From contig JAFYUX010000013.1 of the NCBI GenBank assembly GCA_017549385.1, positions 1 to 18,536 of the forward strand: a stretch of DNA of 18,536 nucleotides, given 5' to 3'. The notes under the pieces were generated by a model, which saw nothing but the letters and a program-made list of their open reading frames with translations, did no database searches and had not been told where the DNA came from. This document shows, piece after piece, positions 7,658 through 15,269 of this stretch (positions are counted from its first letter, which is position 1; each line of letters starts with the position of its first letter). The stretch comes from Bacillota bacterium (GTDB taxonomy: Bacteria > Bacillota > Clostridia > Peptostreptococcales > Anaerovoracaceae). The position numbers were made by a program, and so were the translations under genes.

Positions 7658-8578
7658 TTATTCCCCTATAATCCTTACTTCTGTTTCCATATCTACCCCA
7701 AACTCGTCCTTTACTCTCATCTGCACCAGCTTGATGAGGTTGAGAATATCCTTTGCAGTAGCACCACCATTATTTACGATGAATCCCGCATGCTTTGGAG
7801 ACACAAGGGCTCCGCCCACACTGAGACCCTTACAACCGGAATCCTCGATTAGCTTTCCTGCAAAATGCCCCTCAGGTCTCTTAAATGTGCTGCCTGCGCT
7901 TGGGAAGCTCAGGGGCTGCTTTTCCACCCTGCGACGAGTAAGTTCTTTTGTATATGCGTAAATTTCTTCTGAAACGCCAGGTTTCAGTTCTACTTCAACT
8001 TCTACGATAACAGCTCCATTGTCACAGAATACACTATGTCTGTAGCCAAAATCAAAGCCTTCATCCTTAGTAAAGCGCTTTACGCTGCCGTCCGGCAGCA
8101 CTGCAGTAACAGCTGTAACAACCTGTGACATTTCACCGCCGTAAGCACCTGCGTTCATAAAAACTGCGCCACCGATGCTGCCAGGAATCCCGGATGCAAA
8201 TTCCATTCCTGTAAGCGAAGCTTTCGCAGCCTCAGATGAAACTGCAGAAAGAATAGTGCCTGCGCCGGCTGTAATCTTTTTGTCCTCACGGTTTACGTAA
8301 GACATAGCGTTGCCGATCTGAATAACGGCACCTCTGTAGCCGGCGTCTGATACGAGAACATTTGAGCCGTTACCAAGGATGATATATTTTATGTTTTCCG
8401 TCTGGAAGAGATCTATGAGTTTTATAATCTCTTCTTTTGTGGCTGGCATAACCATGAGATCAGCCGGTCCACCAACACGGAAAGTTGTATGAGCACTGAG
8501 AGGCTCGCCTGTTTTTATACGGTTTTCATCTCCTAAAATAGAGAGAACTTTTTTATATATAGATGTAGAGTTATTCAC
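7658..8578 (-). CDS. murB: UDP-N-acetylenolpyruvoylglucosamine reductase MurB
   Basis: This 306-residue flavoenzyme reduces UDP-GlcNAc-enolpyruvate to UDP-MurNAc with NADPH, the second committed step of peptidoglycan synthesis. Visible marks are TTFRVGGPADL (about 31-41), LGNGSNVLVSDAG for FAD binding, ASGIPGSIGGAVFMNAGAYG, the YRHSVF segment, PSAGSTFKRPEG with the catalytic serine of short-form (type II) MurB, and the closing METEVRIIGE with the catalytic glutamate. The start is a GTG at 8578, supported by GGAGG six bases upstream. It is the first gene of the murB-PHP-rapZ-yvcK operon and has a near-consensus promoter at 8610-8638. Confidence 0.96.
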   Translation of the reverse strand: MNNSTSIYKKVLSILGDENRIKTGEPLSAHTTFRVGGPADLMVMPATKEEIIKLIDLFQTENIKYIILGNGSNVLVSDAGYRGAVIQIGNAMSYVNREDKKITAGAGTILSAVSSEAAKASLTGMEFASGIPGSIGGAVFMNAGAYGGEMSQVVTAVTAVLPDGSVKRFTKDEGFDFGYRHSVFCDNGAVIVEVEVELKPGVSEEIYAYTKELTRRRVEKQPLSFPSAGSTFKRPEGHFAGKLIEDSGCKGLSVGGALVSPKHAGFIVNNGGATAKDILNLIKLVQMRVKDEFGVDMETEVRIIGE

Positions 8579-8609
8579 TGTACTCCTCCGTTTTCTAGTT
8601 ATCTAATAT

Positions 8610-8638
8610 ATTATATAAGTTTTAAATATCAATGTAAA
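8610..8638 (-). promoter_or_regulatory. Promoter of the murB operon
   Basis: On the minus strand TTTACA (8638-8633) and TATAAT (8615-8610) are separated by exactly 17 bp. The expected transcription start is near 8603, about 25 nt before the murB GTG. It is a close sigma-A match in an AT-rich stretch. Confidence 0.75.
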
Positions 8639-8664
8639 TGCTGCGTTTCCCCACCTTTCATCAT

Positions 8665-8691
8665 GCGGGTTTGCGGGTTTGCGGGTTTTTT
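8665..8691 (+). repeat. Three tandem copies of GCGGGTTT
   Basis: GCGGGTTT occurs three times without spacer (8665-8688) and runs into a T stretch. It lies between the murB promoter and the ArgR-like array. I see no hairpin that would make it a terminator; its role is unknown. Confidence 0.7.
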
Positions 8692-8700
8692 ACCATATTC

Positions 8701-8758
8701 TGCATAAGTGGTGCATAAACACTGTATTTGTGCATAATTATGAATTTTTATGCATAAA
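8701..8758 (+). promoter_or_regulatory. ArgR-like operator array upstream of argG
   Basis: TGCATAA occurs four times in the same orientation at 8701, 8712, 8731 and 8751 (spacing 11, 19 and 20, close to whole helical turns). Two inverted partners are also present: TTATGAA at 8738, and the perfect palindrome TTTATGCATAAA at 8747-8758. The 18-mer TATGAATTTTTATGCATA resembles the ARG box, paired TGAAT/ATTCA-type half sites bound by ArgR/AhrC. The array ends 15 bp before the argG -35, which is consistent with arginine-dependent control of argGH. Site identity is inferred from resemblance and context. Confidence 0.6.
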
Positions 8759-8772
8759 TATAAACGTTTCTG

Positions 8773-8801
8773 TTGAATGTTACACTTGTGTATGATATAC
8801 T
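8773..8801 (+). promoter_or_regulatory. Promoter of argGH
   Basis: TTGAAT (8773-8778) and TATACT (8796-8801) are 17 bp apart, with an extended -10 TG at 8793-8794. The expected start near 8808 leaves a leader of about 89 nt before the argG ATG. Confidence 0.75.
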
Positions 8802-8821
8802 ATTTCTGTTATTTTGCTTAT

Positions 8822-8858
8822 ACCGGTTTCAGACGATTTTTAATCGGTTCAGACCGAT
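8822..8858 (+). promoter_or_regulatory. Repeat with alternative hairpins in the argG leader
   Basis: CGGTTTCAGACGAT (8824-8837) is repeated imperfectly as CGGTTCAGACCGAT (8845-8858). The second copy folds as ATCGGT-TCAG-ACCGAT (8843-8858). Two competing pairings are possible: CGATT/AATCG (8834-8846) and ACCG/CGGT (8822-8825 with 8845-8848). This could be a regulatory leader or chance; no T run follows any stem. Confidence 0.35.
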
Positions 8859-8896
8859 ATGACTATATTTATGTTATTACACGGAGGAAAAGACAA

Positions 8897-10123
8897 ATGG
8901 CAAAAGAAAAAGCAGTACTCGCTTATTCAGGCGGTCTCGACACATCAGTAATTCTCACATGGCTCAAAGAACACCATGATTACGAAGTAATCGCAGTTTG
9001 CGTAAACGTTGGTCAGGAAGAAGATTTCGACGCTATCGAAAAGAAGGCTTATGCTACTGGCGCAGAAAAGGCTTACATCATCGACGTTACAGAAGAACTC
9101 GTTACAGATTATATCTGGCCTACACTCAAGGCTGGCGCTATTTATGAAAATGACTATCTCTTAGGTACATCTTTCGCTCGTCCTCTCATCGCAAAGGAAC
9201 TCGTAAAGATCGCTAAGGCAGAAGGCGCTGTTGCTATCGCTCACGGTTGCACTGGTAAGGGTAACGACCAGGTTCGTTTCGAATCAAGCATCCACGCTAT
9301 GGCTCCAGAACTCAAGATCATCGCTCCATGGAGAGAATGGGATCTCAAGTCAAGAGAAGACTGCATCGCTTACGCAGAAGCTCACAACATTCCAATTTCT
9401 CAGACTCTTAAGAAGATTTACAGCCGTGACCAGAACATCTGGCATATCTCACACGAAGGCGGCAACTTAGAAGAGCCATGGAACGAACACATGGATGACA
9501 TCCACGTTATGAGCGTAACTCCAGAAAACGCTCCTGACGCTCCTACATTTGTAGAAATCACATTCGACAAGGGTTGCCCTGTTGCTTTAGACGGCAAGGA
9601 CATGAACCCTGTTGAACTCCTCACTGTACTCAACAAGATGGGTGGCGACAACGGTGTTGGTACTATCGACATCATCGAAAACCGTCTCGTAGGTATGAAG
9701 TCTAGAGGCGTTTACGAAACACCTGGTGGTACAATCCTCTTCAAGGCTCACCAGACTCTCGAAAAGCTCGTTCTCGACAGAGACACTATGAACTTCAAAA
9801 ATCAGGTTGCTCTCAAGTATGCGCAGTTAGTATACGACGGTCTCTGGTTCACACCATTAAAGGACGCTCTCGATGCATTCGTTGACTCTACTCAGGACGT
9901 TGTTACTGGCGTAGTTCGTATGAAGCTCTACAAGGGCAGCGCTACTCCTGTTGCATCAAAGTCTAAGTACTCTCTCTTCAACGAAAACTTTGCTACATTC
10001 GGCGAAGACGACGTTTACAACCAGGCAGACGCAGAAGGCTTCATCAACCTCTTCTCTCTCCCAATGAAGATCAGAGCTATCAACTGCAAGGAAAACAACA
10101 TTCCTTCAAAGTACACTGAATAG
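8897..10123 (+). CDS. argG: Argininosuccinate synthase ArgG
   Basis: The 408-residue enzyme joins citrulline and aspartate with ATP to give argininosuccinate, the penultimate step of arginine synthesis. The N-type ATP pyrophosphatase loop AYSGGLDTS is at 9-17, and [14 protein letters not shown], the citrulline/ATP-binding region, follows near 118-131. I chose ATG 8897 because GGAGG (8883-8887) lies nine bases upstream and the protein then begins [13 protein letters not shown], as in the family. The open frame reaches further upstream, but that part covers the leader RNA and promoter. argH follows after 10 nt. Codon use is strongly biased (GCT, CTC, GTT, AAG), suggesting high expression. Confidence 0.97.
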   Translation: MAKEKAVLAYSGGLDTSVILTWLKEHHDYEVIAVCVNVGQEEDFDAIEKKAYATGAEKAYIIDVTEELVTDYIWPTLKAGAIYENDYLLGTSFARPLIAKELVKIAKAEGAVAIAHGCTGKGNDQVRFESSIHAMAPELKIIAPWREWDLKSREDCIAYAEAHNIPISQTLKKIYSRDQNIWHISHEGGNLEEPWNEHMDDIHVMSVTPENAPDAPTFVEITFDKGCPVALDGKDMNPVELLTVLNKMGGDNGVGTIDIIENRLVGMKSRGVYETPGGTILFKAHQTLEKLVLDRDTMNFKNQVALKYAQLVYDGLWFTPLKDALDAFVDSTQDVVTGVVRMKLYKGSATPVASKSKYSLFNENFATFGEDDVYNQADAEGFINLFSLPMKIRAINCKENNIPSKYTE

Positions 10124-10133
10124 GAGATTATTC

Positions 10134-11519
10134 ATGTCTAAAAAATTATGGGGCGGACGTTTCACAAAGAGTGAAAGCAAATCCGCTACAGAATTCAACG
10201 CATCTATAGATTTCGACCAGAAGATGTACAGACAGGATATCGCGGGTAGCAGAGCCCACGCAGCTATGTTAGCAAAGCAGGGCATCATCTCACAGGATGA
10301 TGCCGCTGCTATCGATGCAGGACTTGCAGAGATTCTTGCTGACATCGAAGCGGGCAAAATCGAGTTCACTATCGAAAACGAAGATATCCACATGAACATC
10401 GAAAGCATCCTCACAGAACGTATCGGCGAACCAGGCAAGAGACTTCACACTGCCCGCAGCCGTAACGACCAGGTTGCTGTAGACTTCAGACTCTGGACAA
10501 AAGAAGCTGCTATCTCTGTATTAGATGACCTCAAGAGACTTCTCAACTCTATCTACGAGATCGCTGACAAGCACAAAGATTCAATCATGCCAGGCTACAC
10601 TCACCTTCAGAGAGCACAGCCTGTAACACCTGCATACCACTTCATGGCATATTTCCATATGTTCAAGAGAGACTACAGCCGTTTCTGTGACTGTATCGAC
10701 CGTATGGACTATCTCCCATTAGGTTCTGGTGCCCTTGCAGGTACAACATACAACACAGACCGTAGATTCCTCGCTGAACAGCTCGGTTTCGCCGGCATCG
10801 TAGAAAACGCTATGGACGCTGTATCAGACAGAGACTTTGCTCTCGAGTTCCTCAGCAACGCATCTATCTGTATGATGCACCTCAGCAGATTCTGCGAAGA
10901 GCTCATCATCTGGAGCAGCACTGAGTTTAAGTTCATCGAAATCGATGACGCTTACAGCACAGGCTCAAGCATCATGCCACAGAAGAAAAACCCTGATATG
11001 GCAGAGCTCATCAGAGGCAAGACTGGTCGTGTATATGGCGATATGATCACTCTCTTCACACTGATGAAGGGTCTCCCTCTCGCCTACAACAAGGACATGC
11101 AGGAAGACAAACCACCTGTATTCGACGCAGCAGAAACACTCCGTGCCTGCATCAACATCTTTGCAGACATGCTTGACACTATGACTCTCAATACTGATAT
11201 CATGGAACAGGCAGCAAAGAGCGGCTTTATGAACGCTACTGACGCAGCTGACTACCTGGTATCAAAGGGCGTTCCTTTCAGAGAATGCCACGAAATCATC
11301 GGTCAGATTGTTCTCTACTGTATCAACCACGGCAAGGCTATTGAAGAGCTTTCACTTCAGCAGCTTCAGGACTTCTCACCAAAGTTTGGTCCTGACATCT
11401 ACGAAAACATCGACCTCCGCGCTTGCGTAAAGGCAAAGAAGTCAGAAGGTTCTACTTCATTCGAAAGCGTAAACAAAATGCTTTCTGACGCTAAGGCTTA
11501 CCTCATCGAAATCGAATAA
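10134..11519 (+). CDS. argH: Argininosuccinate lyase ArgH
   Basis: The 461-residue enzyme cleaves argininosuccinate to arginine and fumarate, the last step of the pathway. It begins MSKKLWGGRF, has HTARSRNDQVA in the substrate region and PGYTHLQRAQPV with a catalytic histidine. The fumarase/aspartase-superfamily signature GSSIMPQKKNPD is at 277-288, and its serine loop supplies the catalytic base. Length is normal. Its ribosome site GGAG overlaps the argG stop codon, with a 10-nt gap, so the two genes form one operon. A strong terminator follows 14 nt after the stop. Confidence 0.97.
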   Translation: MSKKLWGGRFTKSESKSATEFNASIDFDQKMYRQDIAGSRAHAAMLAKQGIISQDDAAAIDAGLAEILADIEAGKIEFTIENEDIHMNIESILTERIGEPGKRLHTARSRNDQVAVDFRLWTKEAAISVLDDLKRLLNSIYEIADKHKDSIMPGYTHLQRAQPVTPAYHFMAYFHMFKRDYSRFCDCIDRMDYLPLGSGALAGTTYNTDRRFLAEQLGFAGIVENAMDAVSDRDFALEFLSNASICMMHLSRFCEELIIWSSTEFKFIEIDDAYSTGSSIMPQKKNPDMAELIRGKTGRVYGDMITLFTLMKGLPLAYNKDMQEDKPPVFDAAETLRACINIFADMLDTMTLNTDIMEQAAKSGFMNATDAADYLVSKGVPFRECHEIIGQIVLYCINHGKAIEELSLQQLQDFSPKFGPDIYENIDLRACVKAKKSEGSTSFESVNKMLSDAKAYLIEIE

Positions 11520-11533
11520 AACAAAAAACAACA

Positions 11534-11570
11534 AAGGCTGTTGCACTATATGCAACAGCCTTATTTTATT
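11534..11570. terminator. Bidirectional terminator between argH and the 11566-12060 gene
   Basis: AAGGCTGTTGCA (11534-11545) pairs perfectly with TGCAACAGCCTT (11551-11562) around a 5-nt loop. T-rich sequence follows on the plus strand (TATTTTATT), and a T-rich tract on the minus strand corresponds to the A run at 11520-11535. It serves the two converging genes. Confidence 0.85.
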
Positions 11571-12060
11571 CTTCGTCATCTACAACGCGTCCATCACTTT
11601 CGATAACTCCGTTATCACCATTTGATGAACCACCTCTTTTTGATCTGATAAAAGTACTGATAAATCTTTCACCGACACCCACTAATGCCAGCACCAGAAC
11701 AATCGCTACAAGTTCTGATGATAAAAAGCTGCCATTAAGTTTAGTCAGTGTGTTGGACTTAAAGTGAAGTGTGTAATCTTCTTTTGCCACCTGTGTACCC
11801 GCAACAGTCTCTGTGTGTACTGCAATGTCTTTGTCCAGTTCTGGAACAGAAATCTTAAATGTAGGGCTTCCGTTATCCTTTACAGGAGTGTACTCAACAT
11901 CATTTACGATCATTGTATCAATATCAGAATCTTTCCAGATAACTGTAGCAGTCATCTCACCATCTTTTATCTCACAAGATGTAGGATTCTGAATCTGTAC
12001 AGAATCATCCCCACCTGATACATTAACACCTATATTATATACGCCATCCTTATATTCCAC
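11566..12060 (-). CDS. Unrecognised protein: beta-rich domain, one C-terminal membrane segment, acidic tail
   Basis: I place the start at GTG 12060 because GGAG lies eight bases upstream. The in-frame ATG at 12102 has no ribosome site and adds only 14 residues. The 164-residue product begins with a domain of about 95 residues, YKDGVYNIGVNVSGGDDSV then EIKDGEMTATVIWKDSDI and VNDVEYTPV. This resembles repeat domains of clostridial surface or ligand-binding proteins that alternate strands with DG turns. A hydrophobic helix SSELVAIVLVLALVGVGERF follows, then KRGG and a tail rich in Gly, Asn and Asp. The membrane topology suggests an anchored extracellular domain, but neither start gives a signal peptide, and I found none in the other frames just upstream. 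It may be a truncated remnant of a longer surface protein. It converges on argH across a shared terminator. Confidence 0.6.
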   Translation of the reverse strand: MEYKDGVYNIGVNVSGGDDSVQIQNPTSCEIKDGEMTATVIWKDSDIDTMIVNDVEYTPVKDNGSPTFKISVPELDKDIAVHTETVAGTQVAKEDYTLHFKSNTLTKLNGSFLSSELVAIVLVLALVGVGERFISTFIRSKRGGSSNGDNGVIESDGRVVDDEE

Positions 12061-12190
12061 GTCTCTATCTCCTTTTGTTTTCAGATTTAATACATTCAGC
12101 ATAACACATCAGATACAGACTATACAACCTTTTAAAACCACTGACTTACCGATTCTGATAATCAATGACTCAAAATATTTTTACATAATA

Positions 12191-12222
12191 TAAAAAAGTC
12201 ACCTTGAAAAACCAAGGTGACT
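12191..12222 (-). terminator. Second terminator downstream of adhE
   Basis: AGTCACCTTG (12197-12206) pairs perfectly with CAAGGTGACT (12213-12222) around a 6-nt loop. On the minus strand TTTTTT follows directly (complement of 12192-12197). It would stop transcripts that pass the first adhE hairpin. Confidence 0.75.
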
Positions 12223-12269
12223 CTCATTTGTTTGTTTGTGTGTTTGGTTAATATCAAAAAGATATTAAA

Positions 12270-12300
12270 CGAGCCGGTACCGGAGTACCGGCTCGATTTT
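12270..12300 (-). terminator. First terminator downstream of adhE
   Basis: CGAGCCGGTAC (12270-12280) pairs perfectly with GTACCGGCTCG (12285-12295) around CGGA. T-rich sequence flanks it on both strands. It lies about 55 nt after the adhE stop. A smaller 8-bp hairpin TTAATATC/GATATTAA (12248-12268) follows it on the minus strand. Confidence 0.7.
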
Positions 12301-12350
12301 ATTTATTTTCAGTTATCCACTGACTATGATGTTTAAGTTATGAAGCTAAA

Positions 12351-14987
12351 TTACTTCTTAACCTTTGCATCATATTCTTCGCCCCAGTAAGCTCTGAGGT
12401 AGATTTCCTTGATTTCAGAGAAGAGTGGATATACAGGGTTACCGCCTGTGCACTGGTCGTTGAATGCGTTTTCAACCATTTCGTCGAGAGTAGCCATGAA
12501 GTCAGCTTCTGCGATACCGTATTCCTTGATGCTCATTGGAACGTCGATAGCTCTCTTGAGGTCGTTAGCAGCCTTGATGAAGTTGTCGAATGTTTCTTCA
12601 TCAGTCTTACCCTTGAAGCCACAGAATTCACCGATTTCAACATATCTTTCGAATGCCTGTGGATACTTGTACTGAGAGAATGTACCCATCTTAGTAGGAA
12701 CTCTCTGAGCGTTGTACTTACAGATTTCTGTGTAGAGTACAGCGTTTGCAGTACCGTGTGGTAAGTGGTGGTAACCACCGAGCTTGTGAGCGAGTGAGTG
12801 GTTGATACCGAGGAATGCGTTAGCGAATGCGATACCAGCTAAGCAAGAAGCGTCAGCCATCTTGATTCTAGCTTCTTCGTCTTCTGCACCGTTCTTGTAA
12901 GCTCTTGGGAGGTAATCGAATACCATCTTGATAGCTGTAAGAGCCATACCGTTAGTGTAGTCAGAAGCTAAGAGTGAAACGTAGGCTTCAGTAGCGTGAG
13001 TTAATACGTCATAACCAGAAGCTCTTGTTACTGATGGTGGCATGTTCATCATGTAGTCAGCGTCTACGATAGCCATTTCTGGGAGGATTTCGTAGTCAGC
13101 GATAGGCCACTTGTAACCAGTTTCAGCGTCAGAGATGATTGTGAATGGAGTTACTTCAGAACCTGTACCAGCTGTTGTTGGGATACATACGAGCTTAGCC
13201 TTCTTACCGAGCTTAGGGAAGAAACCTACTCTCTTTCTGATATCGATAAATACAGTAGCGAGGTCTAACCATCTTGTTCTGTATTCTGGAGCTTCGTAGA
13301 GTAACCACATCATCTTTGCTGTATCGATAGCAGAACCACCACCGATAGCTAAGATTACGTCTGGCTGGAATGCATCCATATCAGGGAGACCCTTCATGCA
13401 GTCCTGAATCTTAGGGTCAACTTCGATACCGTAGAAGTAAGATACCTGGATGCCCATTTCTTCTAACTGTCTAGCAGCTGGTTCGTGGATACCGAGCTTG
13501 AAGAGGTTAGCGTCAGTTACGATGAAGCACTTCTTGAAGTTATATTCATCCTTGAATTCCTTGAGGGCAACTGGAGTACAGCCCTTCTTGAAGTATACTT
13601 TAGGTGGTACTCTTAACCAGAGCATATTTTCTCTCCTTTCAGCTACAATCTTGATGTTGAGGAGGTGTTCGAAGTTAACCTGACCTGTTACAGAAGAACC
13701 ACCCCAAGAACCAGGTCCGAGTGTGAGTGATGGAGCGATGTCGAAGTTGTAGAGGTCACCGATACCACCGTGAGCTGTAGGAGTATTAATGATAAGACGA
13801 CCAGCCTTTACAGTGCTGTAGAACTTTTCGATCTTTTCAGTTTCCTTAGGGTTAACATACATCGCACCAGTGTGACCAGGACCACCTTCGTATACGAGCT
13901 TGTCGCAGATAGCGAGAGCTTCGTCGAAGTTCTTAGCCTTGAACATACCGAGAACTGGGCAAAGCTTTTCGTTAGCCCAAGCGTTGTCGTGGCTTGTGTC
14001 AGCTGTTTCAGCTACGAGAACCTTAGTGCCTTCTGGAACCTTAACGCCAGCCATTTCAGCGAGAACCATAGCAGACTTACCAACAGCCTGAGCCTTTACG
14101 CCGTGTGTAGCAGCATTGAAGAATACATCAGCAACCTTCTTAGCTTCAGCTGGAGATAAGAAGTAGCATCTGCTTTCCTGCATAAGCTTCTTAACATCCT
14201 TGTAGATGCTTTCAACAACTGTGATGTGCTGTTCAGAAGCACAGATAACACCGTTATCGAATGTCTTAGAGTGGATGATAGATGCGATAGCTGTCTTGAT
14301 GTCAGCTGTTTCGTCGATGATTACGTTACAGTTACCAGGACCTACGCCGAGTGATGGAGTACCAGAAGAGTAAGCAGCTCTTACCATAGCTTCACCACCA
14401 GTAGCGATTACGAGGTCAACAGCCTTCATGAATACTGCAGAGAGTTCGAGTGAAGGTTCGTCGATCCAAGCGATAACGCCTTCTGGCATACCTGCCTTGA
14501 TAGCAGCTTCGTTCATGATCTTAGCAGCTTCTACAGAAGAGTTCTTAGCACCTGGGTGTGGAGAAACGATGATAGCGTTTCTTGTCTTTAAGCAGATGAG
14601 GATCTTAAAGATAGTTGTAGAAGTTGGGTTTGTTGTTGGAGTGATAGCACCTACAACACCTACAGGTTCTGCGATTCTCTTTGTACCAGCAGCCTTGTTT
14701 TCTTCGATTACACCGCAAGTCTTAGCGTGTCTGAAGTAGTTGTGTACGTGTTCAGCAGCGTAGTTGTTCTTGATAACCTTATCTTCTACGATACCCATAC
14801 CAGTTTCAGCGTTAGCCATCTTTGCGAGTGGGATTCTTGCCTGGTTTGCAGCGTTTGCAGCAGCGAAGCAGATTGCGTCAACCTGTTCCTGAGTAAACTT
14901 TGCGTAAATTTCCTGAGCCTTGCGAACTTCAGCTAATTTAGCTTCGAATGATTCGATTGAGTTCACCTTATCAAATTTTTTTGCCAT
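12351..14987 (-). CDS. adhE: Bifunctional acetaldehyde-CoA/alcohol dehydrogenase AdhE
   Basis: The 878-residue fusion reduces acetyl-CoA to acetaldehyde and then to ethanol, using two NADH, and regenerates NAD+ in fermentation. The N-terminal aldehyde dehydrogenase domain (about 1-440) has the catalytic Cys249 in NGVICASEQ and GVGPGN near 214. The C-terminal iron alcohol dehydrogenase domain (about 455-878) has GGGSAIDTAK at 549-558 and IPTTAGTGSE near 602. Its iron ligands are D660, H664, H730 and H744, spaced exactly as in E. coli AdhE. No key residue is missing. AGGAGGA lies four bases before the ATG. The gene stands alone, with a strong promoter about 250 bp upstream, a structured leader and several hairpins behind. 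Codon use is highly biased, fitting an abundant enzyme; AdhE usually forms spirosome filaments. Confidence 0.97.
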   Translation of the reverse strand: MAKKFDKVNSIESFEAKLAEVRKAQEIYAKFTQEQVDAICFAAANAANQARIPLAKMANAETGMGIVEDKVIKNNYAAEHVHNYFRHAKTCGVIEENKAAGTKRIAEPVGVVGAITPTTNPTSTTIFKILICLKTRNAIIVSPHPGAKNSSVEAAKIMNEAAIKAGMPEGVIAWIDEPSLELSAVFMKAVDLVIATGGEAMVRAAYSSGTPSLGVGPGNCNVIIDETADIKTAIASIIHSKTFDNGVICASEQHITVVESIYKDVKKLMQESRCYFLSPAEAKKVADVFFNAATHGVKAQAVGKSAMVLAEMAGVKVPEGTKVLVAETADTSHDNAWANEKLCPVLGMFKAKNFDEALAICDKLVYEGGPGHTGAMYVNPKETEKIEKFYSTVKAGRLIINTPTAHGGIGDLYNFDIAPSLTLGPGSWGGSSVTGQVNFEHLLNIKIVAERRENMLWLRVPPKVYFKKGCTPVALKEFKDEYNFKKCFIVTDANLFKLGIHEPAARQLEEMGIQVSYFYGIEVDPKIQDCMKGLPDMDAFQPDVILAIGGGSAIDTAKMMWLLYEAPEYRTRWLDLATVFIDIRKRVGFFPKLGKKAKLVCIPTTAGTGSEVTPFTIISDAETGYKWPIADYEILPEMAIVDADYMMNMPPSVTRASGYDVLTHATEAYVSLLASDYTNGMALTAIKMVFDYLPRAYKNGAEDEEARIKMADASCLAGIAFANAFLGINHSLAHKLGGYHHLPHGTANAVLYTEICKYNAQRVPTKMGTFSQYKYPQAFERYVEIGEFCGFKGKTDEETFDNFIKAANDLKRAIDVPMSIKEYGIAEADFMATLDEMVENAFNDQCTGGNPVYPLFSEIKEIYLRAYWGEEYDAKVKK

Positions 14988-15035
14988 ATTTTCCTCCTGA
15001 AAATAAATGCTAGAAAAAACTAAAAACTAATTATC

Positions 15036-15232
15036 TCAAAGTCACTATCCACACGACCTTGATTTTAAGTTAGTGGTCCATGTGAGAATTGTTGTTCGCC
15101 GGGATCTTCCAGAAGTGTCTCCTGATTTCCGTATGATCCATTGTAGTTCCTTGTTATATATGTACGGTAGTAAAACTACCCGCACTGCTGGAGGAACCTT
15201 TTTCTTGGAACAAGCGCATTCCCTCACTTACC
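15036..15232 (-). ncRNA. Structured leader RNA of adhE (candidate cis-regulatory RNA or small RNA)
   Basis: The predicted transcript start near 15232 coincides with the 5' strand of a closing stem. Minus-strand GGT plus GTGAG..AAT (15232-15218) pairs with ATTCTCAC..ACC (15089-15075), with a 2-nt bulge and a small internal loop. Inside are a hairpin GGTAGT/ACTACC (15166-15180) enclosed by GTTCCT/AGGAAC (15192-15197 with 15146-15151), and a hairpin CAGGAG-ACA-CTTCTG (15110-15124) with an outer CGGA/TCCG stem. After the domain comes TCAAGGTC/GACTTTGA (15036-15062, 11-nt loop), then T-rich sequence before the adhE ribosome site. Two stems contain G.U pairs that work only in the minus-strand RNA, supporting orientation. 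I do not recognise a known riboswitch, T-box or 6S signature. Confidence 0.45.
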
Positions 15233-15238
15233 GATGAT

Positions 15239-15268
15239 AGAATATCACAAATACTTGCCACCTGTCAA
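15239..15268 (-). promoter_or_regulatory. Promoter of adhE
   Basis: On the minus strand the consensus TTGACA (15268-15263) is followed after 18 bp by TATTCT (15244-15239), with an extended -10 TG immediately upstream. The expected start is near 15232, leaving a leader of about 245 nt before the adhE ATG. Confidence 0.7.
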
Positions 15269-15269
15269 A

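Noticed and set aside
8777-8896. Upstream extension of the argG reading frame
   Set aside because: It would overlap the argG -10 element and leader, has no ribosome site, and the family's N-terminus is at 8897.
13770-14159. Plus-strand open frames inside adhE
   Set aside because: They are shadows of the strongly biased adhE codons, without a ribosome site or recognisable product.
15036-15232. T-box, cobalamin, SAM or other familiar riboswitch as adhE leader
   Set aside because: I looked for the conserved T-box TGG-ACCGCG core and the signature strings of common riboswitches and found none. The class is left open.
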